From contig NW_004797574.1 in NCBI RefSeq assembly GCF_000002075.1, positions 573,187 to 637,186 of the forward strand: DNA of 64,000 nt, given 5' to 3'. The notes under the pieces were generated by a model, which was not told the origin of the DNA, did not search any database, and saw only the letters and a program-made list of their open reading frames with translations. This document shows positions 26,301-36,130 of the stretch, in pieces; the stretch's first letter is position 1; the number at the start of each line of letters is the position of its first letter. Source of the stretch: Aplysia californica. Its lineage: Eukaryota; Mollusca; Gastropoda; Aplysiida; Aplysiidae. The position numbers and the translations under genes were made by a program.

Positions 26301-29300
26301 CGGAGACGAGGAAAAATATTGGTACTCTGGCCTTGAAACAATTTTTACATGTGTGTGTCGCAACGTGGTGGAATTGGGCGCTTGTCAATTTTTGGGCACG
26401 TGGAGTTGTTGGTATTATTCTAAAGCTTGTTCGTTTGTCTTGTGTTCAATAAAAACAATACCCATCTATTGTGAATAGAAATCAAGATATTTGCAATTGA
26501 AAGAGGTGGGGATGACTTGGTTTCAAAGGTAAAATTAGCCGGAAAATGGCAGCCAACGTTTGGTTACTTCCATAGAGTCCTTAAAACTGAAGAAAAAAAA
26601 TTGGGGGCCTTCAGTAAATGTTTTTCAGTAAAAATCCCCACTGAAATGTATTTTTTAAATGGTCTTAAAAAGTGTTGAACCTAAAAGCAATTCGATAAAA
26701 CTGCTAGTTGTAAAATGCCGGATTCTTTTATTTCATTATTATGACGGGCACCTGATTTCCCCCACAAAGCTTCTCATAGGTATAAGAAAGTTGAATTTTG
26801 TGTTTCATGGTTGTGTCAGTTTTAAGTTGTTAGTTGGGTCACTATCAGCCTTGCAAATAAGCTGTTATTCCTCCCGGGAAACTCAAAAGGTGTCCTCCAT
26901 AACCTGATATCAACTCTTGCTGTTGTGGATTCAGCTGCACCATTGTTTTTAGTACTGTTTTCAATTCAATGGTAATGGAAAAACTATTCACCGCTGCAAG
27001 TTAGACTTGATGAAAAGTAAAAGTATGCCCCCACAACAGGTCATGATATACAAGTATTGTCACTTCCAGCCCATGATGTGTACACTAACGACCTACCAGA
27101 TACTCTGGTAAAATATTACCTGTCCGATATACCCCCCCGCTAAAATTCATACCATTGCGCAGAATTAAGTTTTTTCCTTTAATTTTACAAATATACGACC
27201 ATAAACCCCTGATACAGATTTTTAAATGATATATTTTCTGTTAAGCTACCCCAACCCATGTCCACCCTCCCACAATATTAATTTTTAAAAACAACCTCAA
27301 AACAATCAGACCCGGCAGTCGACATTCACACCGTCTGTGCACAGAACCCATTGTACAATAGTCACTCAGTGCCACTTTGCCTTGAGAAAACATAGTTTGA
27401 CTAGGTGTTAAATTCCTGAACTTTGCCTAGGCCAGTGAGAGAATTTTGAAAACATGGATCCTTGGAAACAATCAGCTACAACACACAGTATGGTGTGTTG
27501 TGATGCACAATCAGGAGCAAAAGTTTGTGTCGCCTCCTGTTGATTTCTTTTGTTTTTACAAGAATCAAGCAGACAACTAGTAACTAATCCTCTCCCCTTG
27601 ATTTTTAACAATTCTAGGATGAGCACACCAAGACCTTTTTCATTTCATATATAATGCTTGTGTTTACATTACTTCCACCCTTGGCCTTGACACTCCATGG
27701 AAAAAAGACTATCCATTGCAATATTTTTGCGAAATTTTTAAAGCCAGATTACTTAATTTTTATTTGTTGATTACTAAAACATGTGCAGGTGGGGGGTCAA
27801 CCGAGGGAAGAACCGCGATTTGATTTGTTTAAATCCCTTTTTTCTTTGTTTCTTGGGTGCTGTTTCCATCAGTCACATGCGACTTATTGCAAGTGATCTG
27901 AAAATACCCATTTTTCATTGCATTTATTAATGCAGCTTACCATAAACAGCATTTAAATAACACATTTTAGGGTTTTTTAAATGTTCTTTTTTGGTGAGGA
28001 TTTTGGGGAAACTTTTTGGTCATTGAACGGTTGGCAGTTCTGAAACCAGAGTGTGGATGCATAAGGCTGTCCATGTAACTGGCTATATAAGATTTATATA
28101 ATAATGACTAACGTCAAAGTTCAACCTCACATACTGAAGTGGAGTGCATAAACAAGTTGGGGGGGGGGGGGGAGAGAGAGAGAGAGAGAGAGGTCTAGAA
28201 AGAAAGAGAGAGAGAGAGAGAGGGGGGGGGGGGGGGGTCTTTTGAAAAAATACTCAAACTGATCTTTGGGTGGACAAAAATTGTTCTTCTTGTGGATGTA
28301 TTTGGAGCTGAAGAATGGCCATGGAAAGTGATGCCCCTTTGGGTTAGAATGTGAGGTGAGATGGTTAAAAATTAACGCCCTTGCATTTGAGTGCTTAGCG
28401 AAATGATTGATGATTAAATGCCGTCTTCTTATTGACAAATTATAGATTTTTTGGCCTTTGTGGTTTAAATAGAAAGCCTTTTTAAAAAGCAAAGACAGTT
28501 TCTTTTTTTACATGAAATTTGTAAAATACTGGCTCAAAAATGGCATTTAATGGAAAGATCAGTTTATTTTATTTTCTGTTAGAATAAAGCGTGGGATTTT
28601 TTTGCATGGAACTTCCCGCGAAGCTCAGAAGGTACGCTGGGAGCACTCAGTACACTGCGTAGGCCGGTGCAAAGGTAGCTGGGATAGGGCTTGGTGTTTT
28701 TGTCAAAATGACAAATCTGGATGTTTACGGCAATGAATACAGGTTTGCGATGATCTCGATGGTGGAAAAAAAAATAAGCTCCATATATTTGTCAGTTTGT
28801 CCCAAATCTCTGCCACTCTACCAGGAATCAAGATGGCCATCGGTGCCATCCTGTTTTACGGTCAACTTCATGCTTGTCCATAAGTAGGTGGAATAACAGG
28901 TTTCACTATATATTTCCCCAATTGCTTTGTATCCTCGTCCGCGTTCTTGGGGAAGCAGTCGGGCTTCGCAAGTTGAACTTGTCAGCGGTCCTGTATGTGT
29001 TAAAATATTTGTGGTTGTCGTATTCAATCCCACCTGATTGAATGTTCTGTGTCATAGTTTCCTCTTCAGCGTCTATATGGCATGCATTGACACTTTGAGC
29101 CAGCAAGTCTGACATCTCCAAATGACACCCAAAACTTTTTAATGTCTTGTGTCAGGCTGCTCATACTCACACACTTGCTTTTGTTCCTTTATTTCAATGT
29201 CCTCTGCGTTGTAGCCACCAATAGGAGTTCATAGGATTCTCTGGAAACATTTAGGTCATCCTTTACATTTAAAAAGATTTCTACTGATCCCTATGCTGAT

Positions 29301-32300
29301 CATTCTGCCACGGACAAGAGCTCTCAACAGAAGAATGCACCTAATGCCATCTCCCGTAATGTTTCTCTAGAAATGCCAGACCAACAGACCGCGCTGCATC
29401 AAGGCTTGCTGCCCACAGAAGCCCAGGTCTCTTAGAAATTGAAGGTAGTGTACGTCCCAGCTTTTGATGAAATGCATCCAGAACTGTAATGACATCCTCA
29501 TAGTTTTCCTCTTTGATTTGGGCAAGGATTTTGTATGTGTATGTTAGGCATGTCGCCAACCATGAAAGCAAAAGATATTGTTTTTCTTGCATTGACCTCA
29601 TAAGTTTTAGATGACATCATGCAGAACAGACTTACTTGGCAGGTGGATGTAGGGTGCCACTGGTAGGTCCTACTGCTTTACTTTCCCTCTGGTTTTTCTT
29701 ACTGTGTTACTTTTTCTGAGCACTAAATCGCCATTACTGTCGTTGTGCTTCTTTTTACTCAAACAAACAAAACAAACAAAAACTTACTTGGTGGCTCAAG
29801 GTAGGTTGCATGGTTATATACATTTTTTTTCCTGAGAGGAAGCTGAGAGCATGCTTGAGTCCCCACGAATGATGGAACATTGATCACCGGGGGGGAGGTA
29901 GGTTGCCATCATTGTCTACAAGCGGTAAGGCATGTACAGTCGAACCTGTCATAACGGAATCTCCCTCCTCCCCAATAATTACCTCTAAAATGGAAACTTG
30001 CCTAATGCAGAAACGGAAAGAGAAATTCCTTCCCTTTGGATTAGCATTACCGAAGATGGAATCTGCTTTGTCCACTCAGCCCTGATTTGACACAGAACGA
30101 TCAAGTTTGGTCCAATCGGCTCTGACCTTTACATTATGCGGCTTGGTACGGAGCGGGAATAGGGATGTGACTTTACGCTTTGAGTTTTTTCCACTGTTTC
30201 CCAGAGTTTTTCTACAGTCACCTAAACCTAGTGTACTATGTCTCATTTTTACCTCCAAAGCTTGCCTCCAACTTCTCAATAGCGGAAACAAAGGCTTAGT
30301 CATTACTATAAAAAAAACCCCAAAAACTTGGTTCCGCAATAGTTCAGAAAAACAAGCAAAACTAGAACTAAATAAAACAAAACAGTTGTCACTAGTACTG
30401 TACGCTCCCAGAGTCCGATGGGGAACAGGGTTATGGGGTTCAAAGAGTTAAGGTTACTAGGTCTATGTTAGCCCTGAGCAGTGCAGATGGTCAGGATGGT
30501 ATGGGTGTGAAATCTCACCAGTGCCTGTGAAAGTGCTTGAGTTGTGCTCTAGCAGGGAAACTTTCGTGGAGAGCAAGAGGTATGAAATCAATTTCACCAA
30601 TGCTTTGATCATAGGGCCAGAAGAGAGAAAAAGGTTCCTCAAATTGCTGGAGGGTGGCATTGATTGACTTCTTGTTACTTTGATGGATGGGGCTACGGTT
30701 GGAAGTAATTGAGATGTTTAATTGTTTTTAATAGGTCAAACAGTGGTCTTATATAACGCAAGCACTGGTGGCTGCAGATAATTAGGATTGCTGCATGTCG
30801 TTATCAGAGAGGCTAGGATAGCACTTGAGAGGTGTGAAGATTTGACCACTGCTTGCCGACCGGACGCCGGCTGAGCCTCTAGAACCCACCCCTGTCCAAG
30901 ACGGAATTGTTTTCTTGATCCCTTATGATTCTGTCTTAGATATGTTGGACTGTACATGTACTGCCCTCTGGAGTCTGTAGTGTTGGGGGACTTCAGGGTG
31001 GGCTGCTAATTTCATTTTTCTATTTTTCTATGGGACTTTGGTTGTAACAATTTCTTCTGTTGGCTTTTAACTATAGGTTTATGTACGTAAAGTTTGTCCA
31101 ATGAGCCCCGGTAGCATCACCACTTAATAATTTGGATACAATTAATTAAGTTTCAATAGTAATGGGGCTATTTCTTTACTTTCTTCAAGTCTTCAATGCT
31201 AGGAAATCCTATCTCATCCGGAGTGTTGCAGGGATTCCAAACACTTTCTCTCCTTTGTCTTATCCAGGCTTGACTACGGCTGTCAAGTCTATGGATCGGC
31301 AAGACCCAACATCTTAAAAATGCTAGATCCTGTACATATATATTTACCAAGGACTCTGCCTGGCCATGGGGCTTGCCGCAATTCTCCAGGCGAGGCCAAC
31401 ATGCCATCACTAACATTCGCCGGAACGATACCTTTTTTTATAGTATTCAGTTAAACATGAGAAAACCCAGCGCACACAGCGGCATTTTTAGATCACATCC
31501 AGACTCAATGAACATTAAAAAACGACAAACTCTTTAAACCTTTCAGCATTAGAGTTCTTGAGGACCTCTAAAATATAAGACCTCCAAAAATGAGTTTCGA
31601 CCTCCCACAGTGGCACCTCACCAAGGCAAAAGTAGACTTACAATAACTCACCACACGCAACAAATCGTGCTCAAACACAAAAACATTCAAAGCTGCATAC
31701 AAGATACCCTGGTGCAAAGCTTATTTTCACTGGTGGCTCTAAATCCGCTTCAGCTGTGGGCGCTGCCGACCTGTCCACAAACAATACAACAATACCTACT
31801 AGAAGAGGTTCCATCCTGAAGCCTCCATTTTTTTCTACAGAAGCCACTGCCATTGATATGGCATTGGACTAAAAAATTATCCCTAAACATCGTTTCATAT
31901 TCTGTCTGATTCCTCGTCTTGCCTCACGTCGCTCACAAGCCCTGCAATCCTACACTCGAAAGTTTTTAACTGAACAGGGGGAAAGTATTGTGTTTGCTTG
32001 GCTGCCTAGTCATGTGGGCATCTGAGGAAACGAGCTGGTCAGTCTACTGGCGAAGGAATCCTTGTTCCTCCTGTTAGGATCAATGGAGAACCGTACACAC
32101 ACACACACAGACAGACTTTAAAAATAAGGTCAAAAGCTACACCTGCTATCTGTGGGAGAAACACTGAAGTGAACAATTAAATATCAAGCGGCAGTGTTAT
32201 ACCCAAACTGGCCTCTCTAGAAGAGATGTTGTTTTTACTTGATTGTGCATTGGTTATACCTCCCTCTCCCAATGTACAACATAAAAAATTTTTCTGTCGT

Positions 32301-33831
32301 TCATCCCAACAGAATTTTTGCCGTATAATTTTTAACCTGATTGAACTAAAATCAAGCCGAATACAGCCAACTTGTTTTGCACACTCACTGACTTTTTGCA
32401 TTTGTGAGCGCCATAAAACTAACTGTAAACGTAAGTAAATCATTTAGTAAATGGGTTGTGTGGTGGTAGAACTCCCCCTCCCGCCAAGCACTGGGTGTAA
32501 TATTGTATCCTGTGCCGTATAAGTTAAATGCTACAAGGATGAGTCGCAGATAATGGGGTGGTGTGAAGAAGTGACTGACCATACCGTGTTTGTGGCAGAC
32601 AAGTCTTCTTTTTTTAGTGTACCATCTTGCTTTTGGTCCTTTTAGCATTTTGTCAGTGATAGATGAGAGGCCACGGTCCTGCTTTTACTATGCCCTGGAC
32701 TAGTAGCATTGCTGTCCTTTCTGTGTTGGCAGGGTTTCTTCGGTGTGGTGGAATTCTTGTGTGCCTTTGTCTCTCCCCTTTATTTTTTAGGACAGAAGCA
32801 TGTTTTCTCTTTCACTGGCTGGAAGAGGCCTATGTTGTGACTATTTATTACATGTCGGGGATATTTCTGTGAAACCAATTTAAAAAGATAATCGACAGTC
32901 TTGTAAGTGTAGTTATTTTTGTAGAAGCACTCAGTTTGAACCCTTTTTTTTTTTCGTAACGAGTCCACAAATATGTTACGTTTTTCAGGCTACCAAGCGT
33001 GCGGAACTTGCATCCAAGTGAAAGTACTATGTATTTTCATTTTTGGTGTTTCATTTTGATATGTTACTCTTGGAAGTCCAGTTGATAATAGACCCTTTGG
33101 GAAAGAACCCTTTCCAATCCTCAATTTATTACTTTGGACTTGGGGGGCTGTTACTTTTTTCTTTAAATAAAAAATTTGTATTGCATGTGTTGGGTTGTTT
33201 TTTTGTGCCGTTTTGTATTCTCTTTAACGTGCACAACTGTTGGTTCTACGACAATGTGGACAAGTTTTCCTCTTTCACTGGACTAGGTCCTTTGTTTTGT
33301 TTTTCACCCCCCTCCTTCAACCTTGTGAACATTTTCTGCATGCTCAATTGGATGTGGGTTTGTTTTTTGTTTTTTTTAATCCACTGACAATGAACTATTC
33401 TGCATTGGTCTTGATGACTTTTATTATTGGCTATGGGGAGATCAATTCTATTTGATTTCCAGTGTCCATTACGAGTTTCTGATCTGATAGTGAGCCTACT
33501 AAGAATTGGGGGTGGTTATTAATCTTGTTCTCTGAATTGGGTCAGTCTTGGGGTTAATGTACATGATGCGGTATTTTCTGGTTCTTGATTCGTGTAGCAG
33601 TAACTTTTTGTCTCTGTGAAACAGACTTTGAAAGTTTGATTTAAAAGCAAGCTCAGGTCTCTGAATGATCGTATGTTTCCTCAAGAATAAATGTTTTTAT
33701 GATATTAGTCATGTGCCTTTTGTCTGTGGTCTGATGATGTGTGTACTCATTTCATAGCACTCACGATGTTTCTCTTCTTTTTTTTTCCTTTCCAGGCCCA
33801 AGGCAAACCCAATGAATGCAAACAGCAATAG
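11374..33831 (+). CDS. NAP1L: Nucleosome assembly protein 1-like histone chaperone (NAP1L1/NAP1L4 type)
   Basis: Family role: NAP1 proteins are dimeric H2A-H2B chaperones that shuttle between cytoplasm and nucleus and help assemble nucleosomes. Exons: 11374-11403 (ATG 11387), 12008-12051, 13062-13179, 13519-13660, 14178-14282, 14862-14934, 16248-16324, 17180-17248, 17905-18044, 18534-18679, 19425-19450, 19720-19836, 21363-21386, 22066-22080, 23197-23247, and a last exon at 32989 or 33796. All junctions are GT-AG and the phases join without breaks to 399 codons including the last-exon stop region (398-399 residues). Seen: REPTDEECDW (about 115), GIPSFWLTIFKNVD (about 170), FEPNEYF, basic KKKQKHKGRG (279-288, likely nuclear signal), FFNFFNPP, DFEIGHFIRERIVPRAVLFF and an acidic C-terminus. 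The ATG lies in a CATCATGTCT context after 13 nt of leader. An untranslated first exon must lie upstream because 11374 follows a splice acceptor. Confidence 0.95.
11999..12051 (+). CDS. NAP1L: NAP1L exon with tandem splice acceptors
   Basis: Two in-frame acceptors lie 9 nt apart. ..TTCAAG gives an exon start at 11999 and adds Pro-Ser-Ser, while ..CTTCCAG gives a start at 12008. Both retain the frame into ETVEDVEEELDGEA. The downstream site has the better pyrimidine tract. Either or both may be used, and the sequence cannot decide between them. Confidence 0.6.
12098..12425. mobile_element. Possible hAT-like miniature element
   Basis: Ends AGGCCTGCCAACCTT (left) and GTTGACAGGCCTG (right) are inverted relative to each other, and CAGGCCTG ends are of the hAT type. 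The interior is AT-rich and codes for nothing. I could not match a clean 8-bp target duplication, so the family is tentative. It lies in the NAP1L intron after the exon ending 12051. Confidence 0.4.
13925..14112 (-). repeat. TAGH repeat copy, subfamily A (in NAP1L intron)
   Basis: This is the reverse complement of the family seen repeatedly in CNOT4. Read on the minus strand it starts TTTAGTTTTAGTAAG, passes the short hairpin region (AGCACTAGCAACACAATATGG), then GGTGTTACAAGAGAG-like and AGGAAAGAAGGA-like blocks, and ends in ACCAATCC-type sequence. It is antisense to the NAP1L gene, and its 5' end lies 65 nt upstream of the acceptor of the exon starting 14178. Confidence 0.8.
17340..17640. repeat. 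Tandem duplication within a NAP1L intron
   Basis: Segments about 17340-17470 and 17510-17640 share the same order of blocks: TTGTTGACACTGATTTCGTT or similar, then TAATGT..TTTTAACTTGGTA, then GTGCTC..ATTT, then GAAGATCTATTGAG or similar. They are diverged copies with a spacing of about 180 bp. Confidence 0.6.
20493..21287. mobile_element. pogo/Tigger-like miniature transposon, 795 bp
   Basis: The element begins CAGTAGTCTCCGCCTAAGAT and ends with the inverse (ATCTTAGGCGGAGACTACTG). It is flanked by TA at 20491-20492 and 21288-21289. A CAGT start and TA duplication fit the pogo/Tigger branch of Tc1/mariner. It has no transposase frame and contains a C-run at 20829-20850. It sits in the NAP1L intron just upstream of the 24-nt exon. 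Confidence 0.85.
21363..21386 (+). CDS. NAP1L: NAP1L 24-nt microexon (YDDEENEE)
   Basis: TTTTGCCCACAG precedes and GTAAGC follows a 24-nt exon encoding Tyr-Asp-Asp-Glu-Glu-Asn-Glu-Glu. Frame is phase 0 on both sides, so it can be included or skipped without a shift. It lengthens the acidic C-terminal tail. Exons this short often depend on intronic enhancers. Confidence 0.85.
22066..22080 (+). CDS. NAP1L: NAP1L 15-nt microexon (SSSSD)
   Basis: A TGTTGTTTTGCAG acceptor and GTAAGT donor enclose 15 nt coding for four serines and an aspartate, phase 0 on both sides. Joined to the next exon (GEDDEYDED) it makes serines followed by acidic residues, the kind of site casein kinase 2 prefers. Inclusion is plausible from the splice sites, but alternative use is inferred. 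Confidence 0.8.
23870..24425. mobile_element. piggyBac-type miniature element, 556 bp
   Basis: Flanked by TTAA on both sides (23866-23869 and 24426-24429). Left end CCCTTTCGTTGCC, right end the inverse of CCCCTTTGTTGCC. No coding sequence. It lies within the 9.7-kb last intron of the NAP1L gene. Confidence 0.8.
25585..25925. repeat. Tandem duplication, period about 245 bp
   Basis: The block TCTAGATTTAT..ATGGAGGATTCATATT..CAATTCTATTGTGT occurs at 25585-25665 and again at 25826-25910, with TAGATC-rich spacer between. The copies are similar enough to be a fairly recent duplication. It lies within the long NAP1L intron. Confidence 0.75.
26050..26073 (+). repeat. Short interstitial TTAGGG-like repeat
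   Basis: TAGGGGTAGGGTTAGGGTTA, about three TTAGGG units of the telomere type, embedded in intronic DNA. Too short to imply a former chromosome end. Confidence 0.7.
26230..26790 (+). repeat. Older interspersed repeat (family D), uninterrupted copy
   Basis: This block aligns with 55015-55620. Shared strings include GGCGCTTG.CAATTTT, GAGTT.TTGGTAT.AT, TCTAAAGCTTGTT, TTTCA.AGGTAAAATTAGC, AAAATGG.AGCCAA.GTTTGG, TGTTTTTCAGTAAAA and TATTTCATTAT. Here the block is continuous, whereas the copy at 55 kb carries a TAGH subfamily B insertion. No coding content recognised. Confidence 0.7.
28159..28237. repeat. Poly-G and (GA)n microsatellite
   Basis: A G-run, then two stretches of GA repeats, then a second G-run. 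The minus-strand open frame that covers it is an artefact of the repeat. Confidence 0.9.
28818..29601 (-). other. Unidentified protein-like segments inside the NAP1L intron
   Basis: Minus-strand frames at 29341-29601 (86 codons, includes YLLLSWLATCLTYTYKILAQ and VITVLDAFHQKLGRTLPS) and 28906-29121 (71 codons, MSDLLAQSVNACHIDAEEET) read like real protein: mixed amphipathic composition, no simple repeat and no low-complexity bias. I do not recognise either. They are separated by about 220 bp containing stops in all frames. They could be exons of a gene nested in the intron, a decayed retrocopy, or transposon-derived. No splice sites were confirmed. Confidence 0.3.
29937..30075 (+). mobile_element. 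Possible end of a pogo/Tigger-like element
   Basis: TA then CAGTCGAACCTGTCATAACG resembles the CAGT-type ends at 20493 and 61358 (CAGT..AC..). Only a left end is recognised, and no inverse right end was found nearby. Tentative. Confidence 0.3.
31195..32080 (+). mobile_element. Non-LTR retrotransposon fragment with RNase H
   Basis: Plus-strand translation shows LSRLDYGCQVYGSARPNILK near 31255-31320, a segment after the palm domain of Jockey/I-type reverse transcriptases (L-D-Y-G-x-x-x-Y-G-S-A). Downstream is an RNase H-like region: GGSKSASAVGAA (about 31731), FSTEATAIDMALD (about 31838) and VFAWLPSHVGI..GNEL (about 31992-32032), with S-H-V-G and G-N-E-L as in that domain. Several frame changes and in-frame stops interrupt it, so it is dead. 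It lies in the last NAP1L intron, sense to the gene. Confidence 0.75.
32989..33021 (+). CDS. NAP1L: NAP1L alternative last exon A (tail ATKRAELASK)
   Basis: A pyrimidine-rich acceptor ending TTTTTCAG is followed by codons Ala-Thr-Lys-Arg-Ala-Glu-Leu-Ala-Ser-Lys and TGA. In frame with the exon ending 23247 (phase 0). This tail has no cysteine. Candidate poly(A) signals AATAAA at 33166-33171 and 33686-33691 lie before exon B, so it can form its own 3' end. If both exons are real, they are mutually exclusive ends of one gene. Confidence 0.65.
   Translation, partial: ATKRAELASK
33686..33691 (+). terminator. Candidate poly(A) signal, NAP1L exon A transcripts
   Basis: AATAAA in the sequence between exons A and B, followed by T-rich and GTCTGTGG-rich DNA. 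A closer AATAAA lies at 33166-33171. Which is used is unknown. Confidence 0.45.
33796..33831 (+). CDS. NAP1L: NAP1L alternative last exon B (CaaX-like tail CKQQ)
   Basis: The acceptor TTCCTTTCCAG precedes codons reading Ala-Gln-Gly-Lys-Pro-Asn-Glu-Cys-Lys-Gln-Gln and TAG. The ending ECKQQ is the conserved C-terminus of animal NAP1L1 and NAP1L4, where Cys-Lys-Gln-Gln is a CaaX box annotated as farnesylated in the human protein. This makes exon B the ancestral end. Phase 0 junction with 23247. A poly(A) signal AATAAA at 33973-33978 is followed by GT-rich sequence. Confidence 0.85.
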   Translation, partial: AQGKPNECKQQ

Positions 33832-33972
33832 AGTGTGTCATGCATGTGTGCGTCCTCGACTTTGGCGAATTGATTGTGATATTTGTACCGATTACATTGA
33901 AATCTCATGATGTCATGATCAATTGATGCTGTCCTAACTACTTGCTCCAGTTGCTTTGTATTCAATTTTAAG

Positions 33973-33978
33973 AATAAA
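33973..33978 (+). terminator. Poly(A) signal, NAP1L exon B transcripts
   Basis: AATAAA 142 nt after the TAG, with a GT/T-rich stretch (34001-34050) downstream. Confidence 0.6.
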
Positions 33979-34019
33979 TCTTTACATTCACTTTGGATTG
34001 TTCTGTGTGAGGTAATTGT

Positions 34020-35370
34020 TTTTGTTACTTGTTCATGTGTGTATGGTTTCTGGCGAAAATGCACTACTTTTATTATACCCAAGTGAGTGGATGGGGTAGT
34101 TTTGGCTGGGAGTGTACTGTTGGGAATGGCAACAGGTGTTGCTTTAGAAGACTTAGCTGAGACTCGAAGAACATTTGTATTTTATTTACTTTCCTTTTGT
34201 CTGTCTTGGTTTAGATGACTTCAAGGGGTCGTGGTTTGCTCCTTCTTTCTCATCAAACTTCTGCCATCCTTATCTCTCCTCTTCCTTTATTTTTGTTTGT
34301 TACTTTCTTGTAACACTTCTAATCTTTGGTAGGCCTGCTTATATGACTTAATTGTGTTGCAAGTGCTGTTGTAAAACTCAGTCACAATTCGCTACCCCAG
34401 AATTACAGTTCTATCTGCACAGTTAGTTTTCAACAAAACCTGCCAAGGTCTGAATTACATGTACAAAGTTCTATTTGCAAAATGAGGGAATCTCCAGTTT
34501 TGGCCCCTATAGTTTTTATATATATATATATATGGGTAGGGTAGTTTATGTGTACTTTGGTACTGTCTTCTCTCGTTCTTCTGTTTAGTTGGCTATATTA
34601 TAATTTTCTCATTTTACATACATTGGAAACCAGTGTTGTTTTTAGAACAACAAAGTGCAGAGGATTGAATCTCGTATTCATTTGTGTGGGACTAATCAAT
34701 GCCAGTGCAGTTAAAAAAGAATGCCTGTGGTGCTAGAAATAAAAGCTCTTTAGAGTTTAGAGGTCTACCTCACCTCAAATGTCAGAACATGTACTGGTTC
34801 AAACACTGGATTGGCCATCTGGAAACCTTCAGGTTCTCTTCCTTTTTAGCCTCTGGATAACTTTTTCTTTGATTGTTAAGTGTCGGTCAATGGTGGAAAT
34901 GAAACAAACGCCAAAACCTGCATGATGAAAATGGTAGTGCTAAAGTAGTACAATGTGAGTAGATTCTAATGTTGAGAAATATGTCTCCAGGATGAAAGAC
35001 AATTTCTGTCAATGTCAGTAAATGGTAAAGATGGTGCTGATCGTAATTGGTAGCGGATCACGATGAATAGAGCACCGGTATCTGTGGTGCAGCAGGTAGG
35101 CACTTCGTTGTTGCCCGAAAGAGACCTGCCTGAATCTGGAGAATTTTTATCTCATTCTTTCTGCTGGGATGTATTCTTCCAGCCTTGGTTGGCCGTGACA
35201 ATCGCATTTTTTTGTCTGTGAATAGTGCTTGTGTTCTCGTGTAAGTTTAAAGCTCTCTTGAGTGGTTAAGCTTTGTTTTTGCTTGTAGGACACACGAATT
35301 TGATTAAAATTACGTATGCATGAACATTCCGAAGACAAAATTGCCTTATTAGAATTAGACATGGTATTGG
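34020..35370. other. Intergenic between convergent genes, left part
   Basis: Downstream of NAP1L. It holds one TAGH copy (34214-34382), a TA microsatellite at about 34520-34533 and otherwise no recognised feature. Confidence 0.5.
34214..34382 (-). repeat. TAGH repeat copy, subfamily A
   Basis: Minus orientation: the plus strand reads GGTTTGCTCCTTCTTTC, then TTACTTTCTTGTAACACTTC and ATTGTGTTGCAAGTGC, the inverse of the consensus in CNOT4. It lies 240 bp beyond the NAP1L poly(A) signal. Confidence 0.75.
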
Positions 35371-35374
35371 AAAT

Positions 35375-35530
35375 CCGCTGGAAAAGGAAAAAGAGGTAGA
35401 CCTACTGGAAGTTACAGACAGAGGAACAATTAGGGATGAAGCAATCGCTCAGGGCCTGGATATGCCAAGCCTCAGAAGGTGGCAAGAAACAGGCAAGACT
35501 GGAGTTGACTGCCTTCCACTTTATATACCT
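35375..35530 (+). mobile_element. LINE 3' tail
   Basis: GGTAGACCTACTGGAAGTTA, then GATGAAGCAATCGCTCAGGG, ATGCCAAGCCTCAGAAGGTG and CAGGCAAGACTGGAGT. Translated loosely this is G-R-P-T-G-S-Y..D-E-A-I-A..M-P-x-L-x-x-x-A-x-x-R, matching a second truncated copy at 38045-38195. Only the tail of the element is present. Confidence 0.6.
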
Positions 35531-35954
35531 GACGATATAGTATTAATATATATATATATTATATAGTACATAAATCAAAATGTACGTTTACTTGTTTGGT
35601 ACGAAGAACATTCTATTAGCGTCCGAGTCATTTGATAAAAACCTGTAAATTCTTTGCCATATATCGTCAGACCGAAGGGCTCGAACTCGGATGGCCTCTG
35701 GATCACATGTATGAACTGAACTGGCTTTGGAAAAAAAGTGTCTGTGTGTGCAAAGGGACAAAGGTATGTCTAGAGATAACACTGTTGGGAGTCTGCAGAC
35801 TGCTGGCTACAGGCTTACAACAGGGAGGTACATCAGCCACTTGTTCGAAGGAGTCGGTGTTGTGCTCTAGAGGATAAAAAAACAGGTCAGCTCTGCTTTC
35901 TGAAGCCATTTTTTAAAAAGTTTGATCTGTGGTCCCTCTATACAAACTAAAAGT

Positions 35955-36130
35955 CTGGTTTAGTTTTAGTGGCACTTGCATTGCTATACAATATGGTCAT
36001 TGCAATACAATATGGTCATATAAGTACCGAAGAATGGATGTGTTACAATAGTTATAGAGTAACAAACACAAAAAAGGAGCAGAGAAGAATGATAGATGTA
36101 TGGTAGTATTGGTAGGAAAGAAGGAGCAAG
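35955..36130 (+). repeat. TAGH repeat copy, subfamily A
   Basis: GGCACTTGCA at 35971 and ATATAAGTACCGAAG at 36017 keep the hairpin arms, but the loop contains a small tandem duplication (ATACAATATGGTCAT twice). Then GTGTTACAATAG, AGTAACAAACACAAAAAAGG, AGGAAAGAAGGAGCAA. Confidence 0.7.

Noticed and set aside
27050-27115. Short string reading VYTNDLPDTL, like the reverse-transcriptase motif before the catalytic box
   Set aside because: Only about ten residues with no flanking domain; could be a scrap of a LINE or chance.
35030-35115. Possible tRNA-derived SINE head (GGTGCAGCAGGTAGG)
   Set aside because: Could not fit both A and B boxes at proper spacing nor a cloverleaf.
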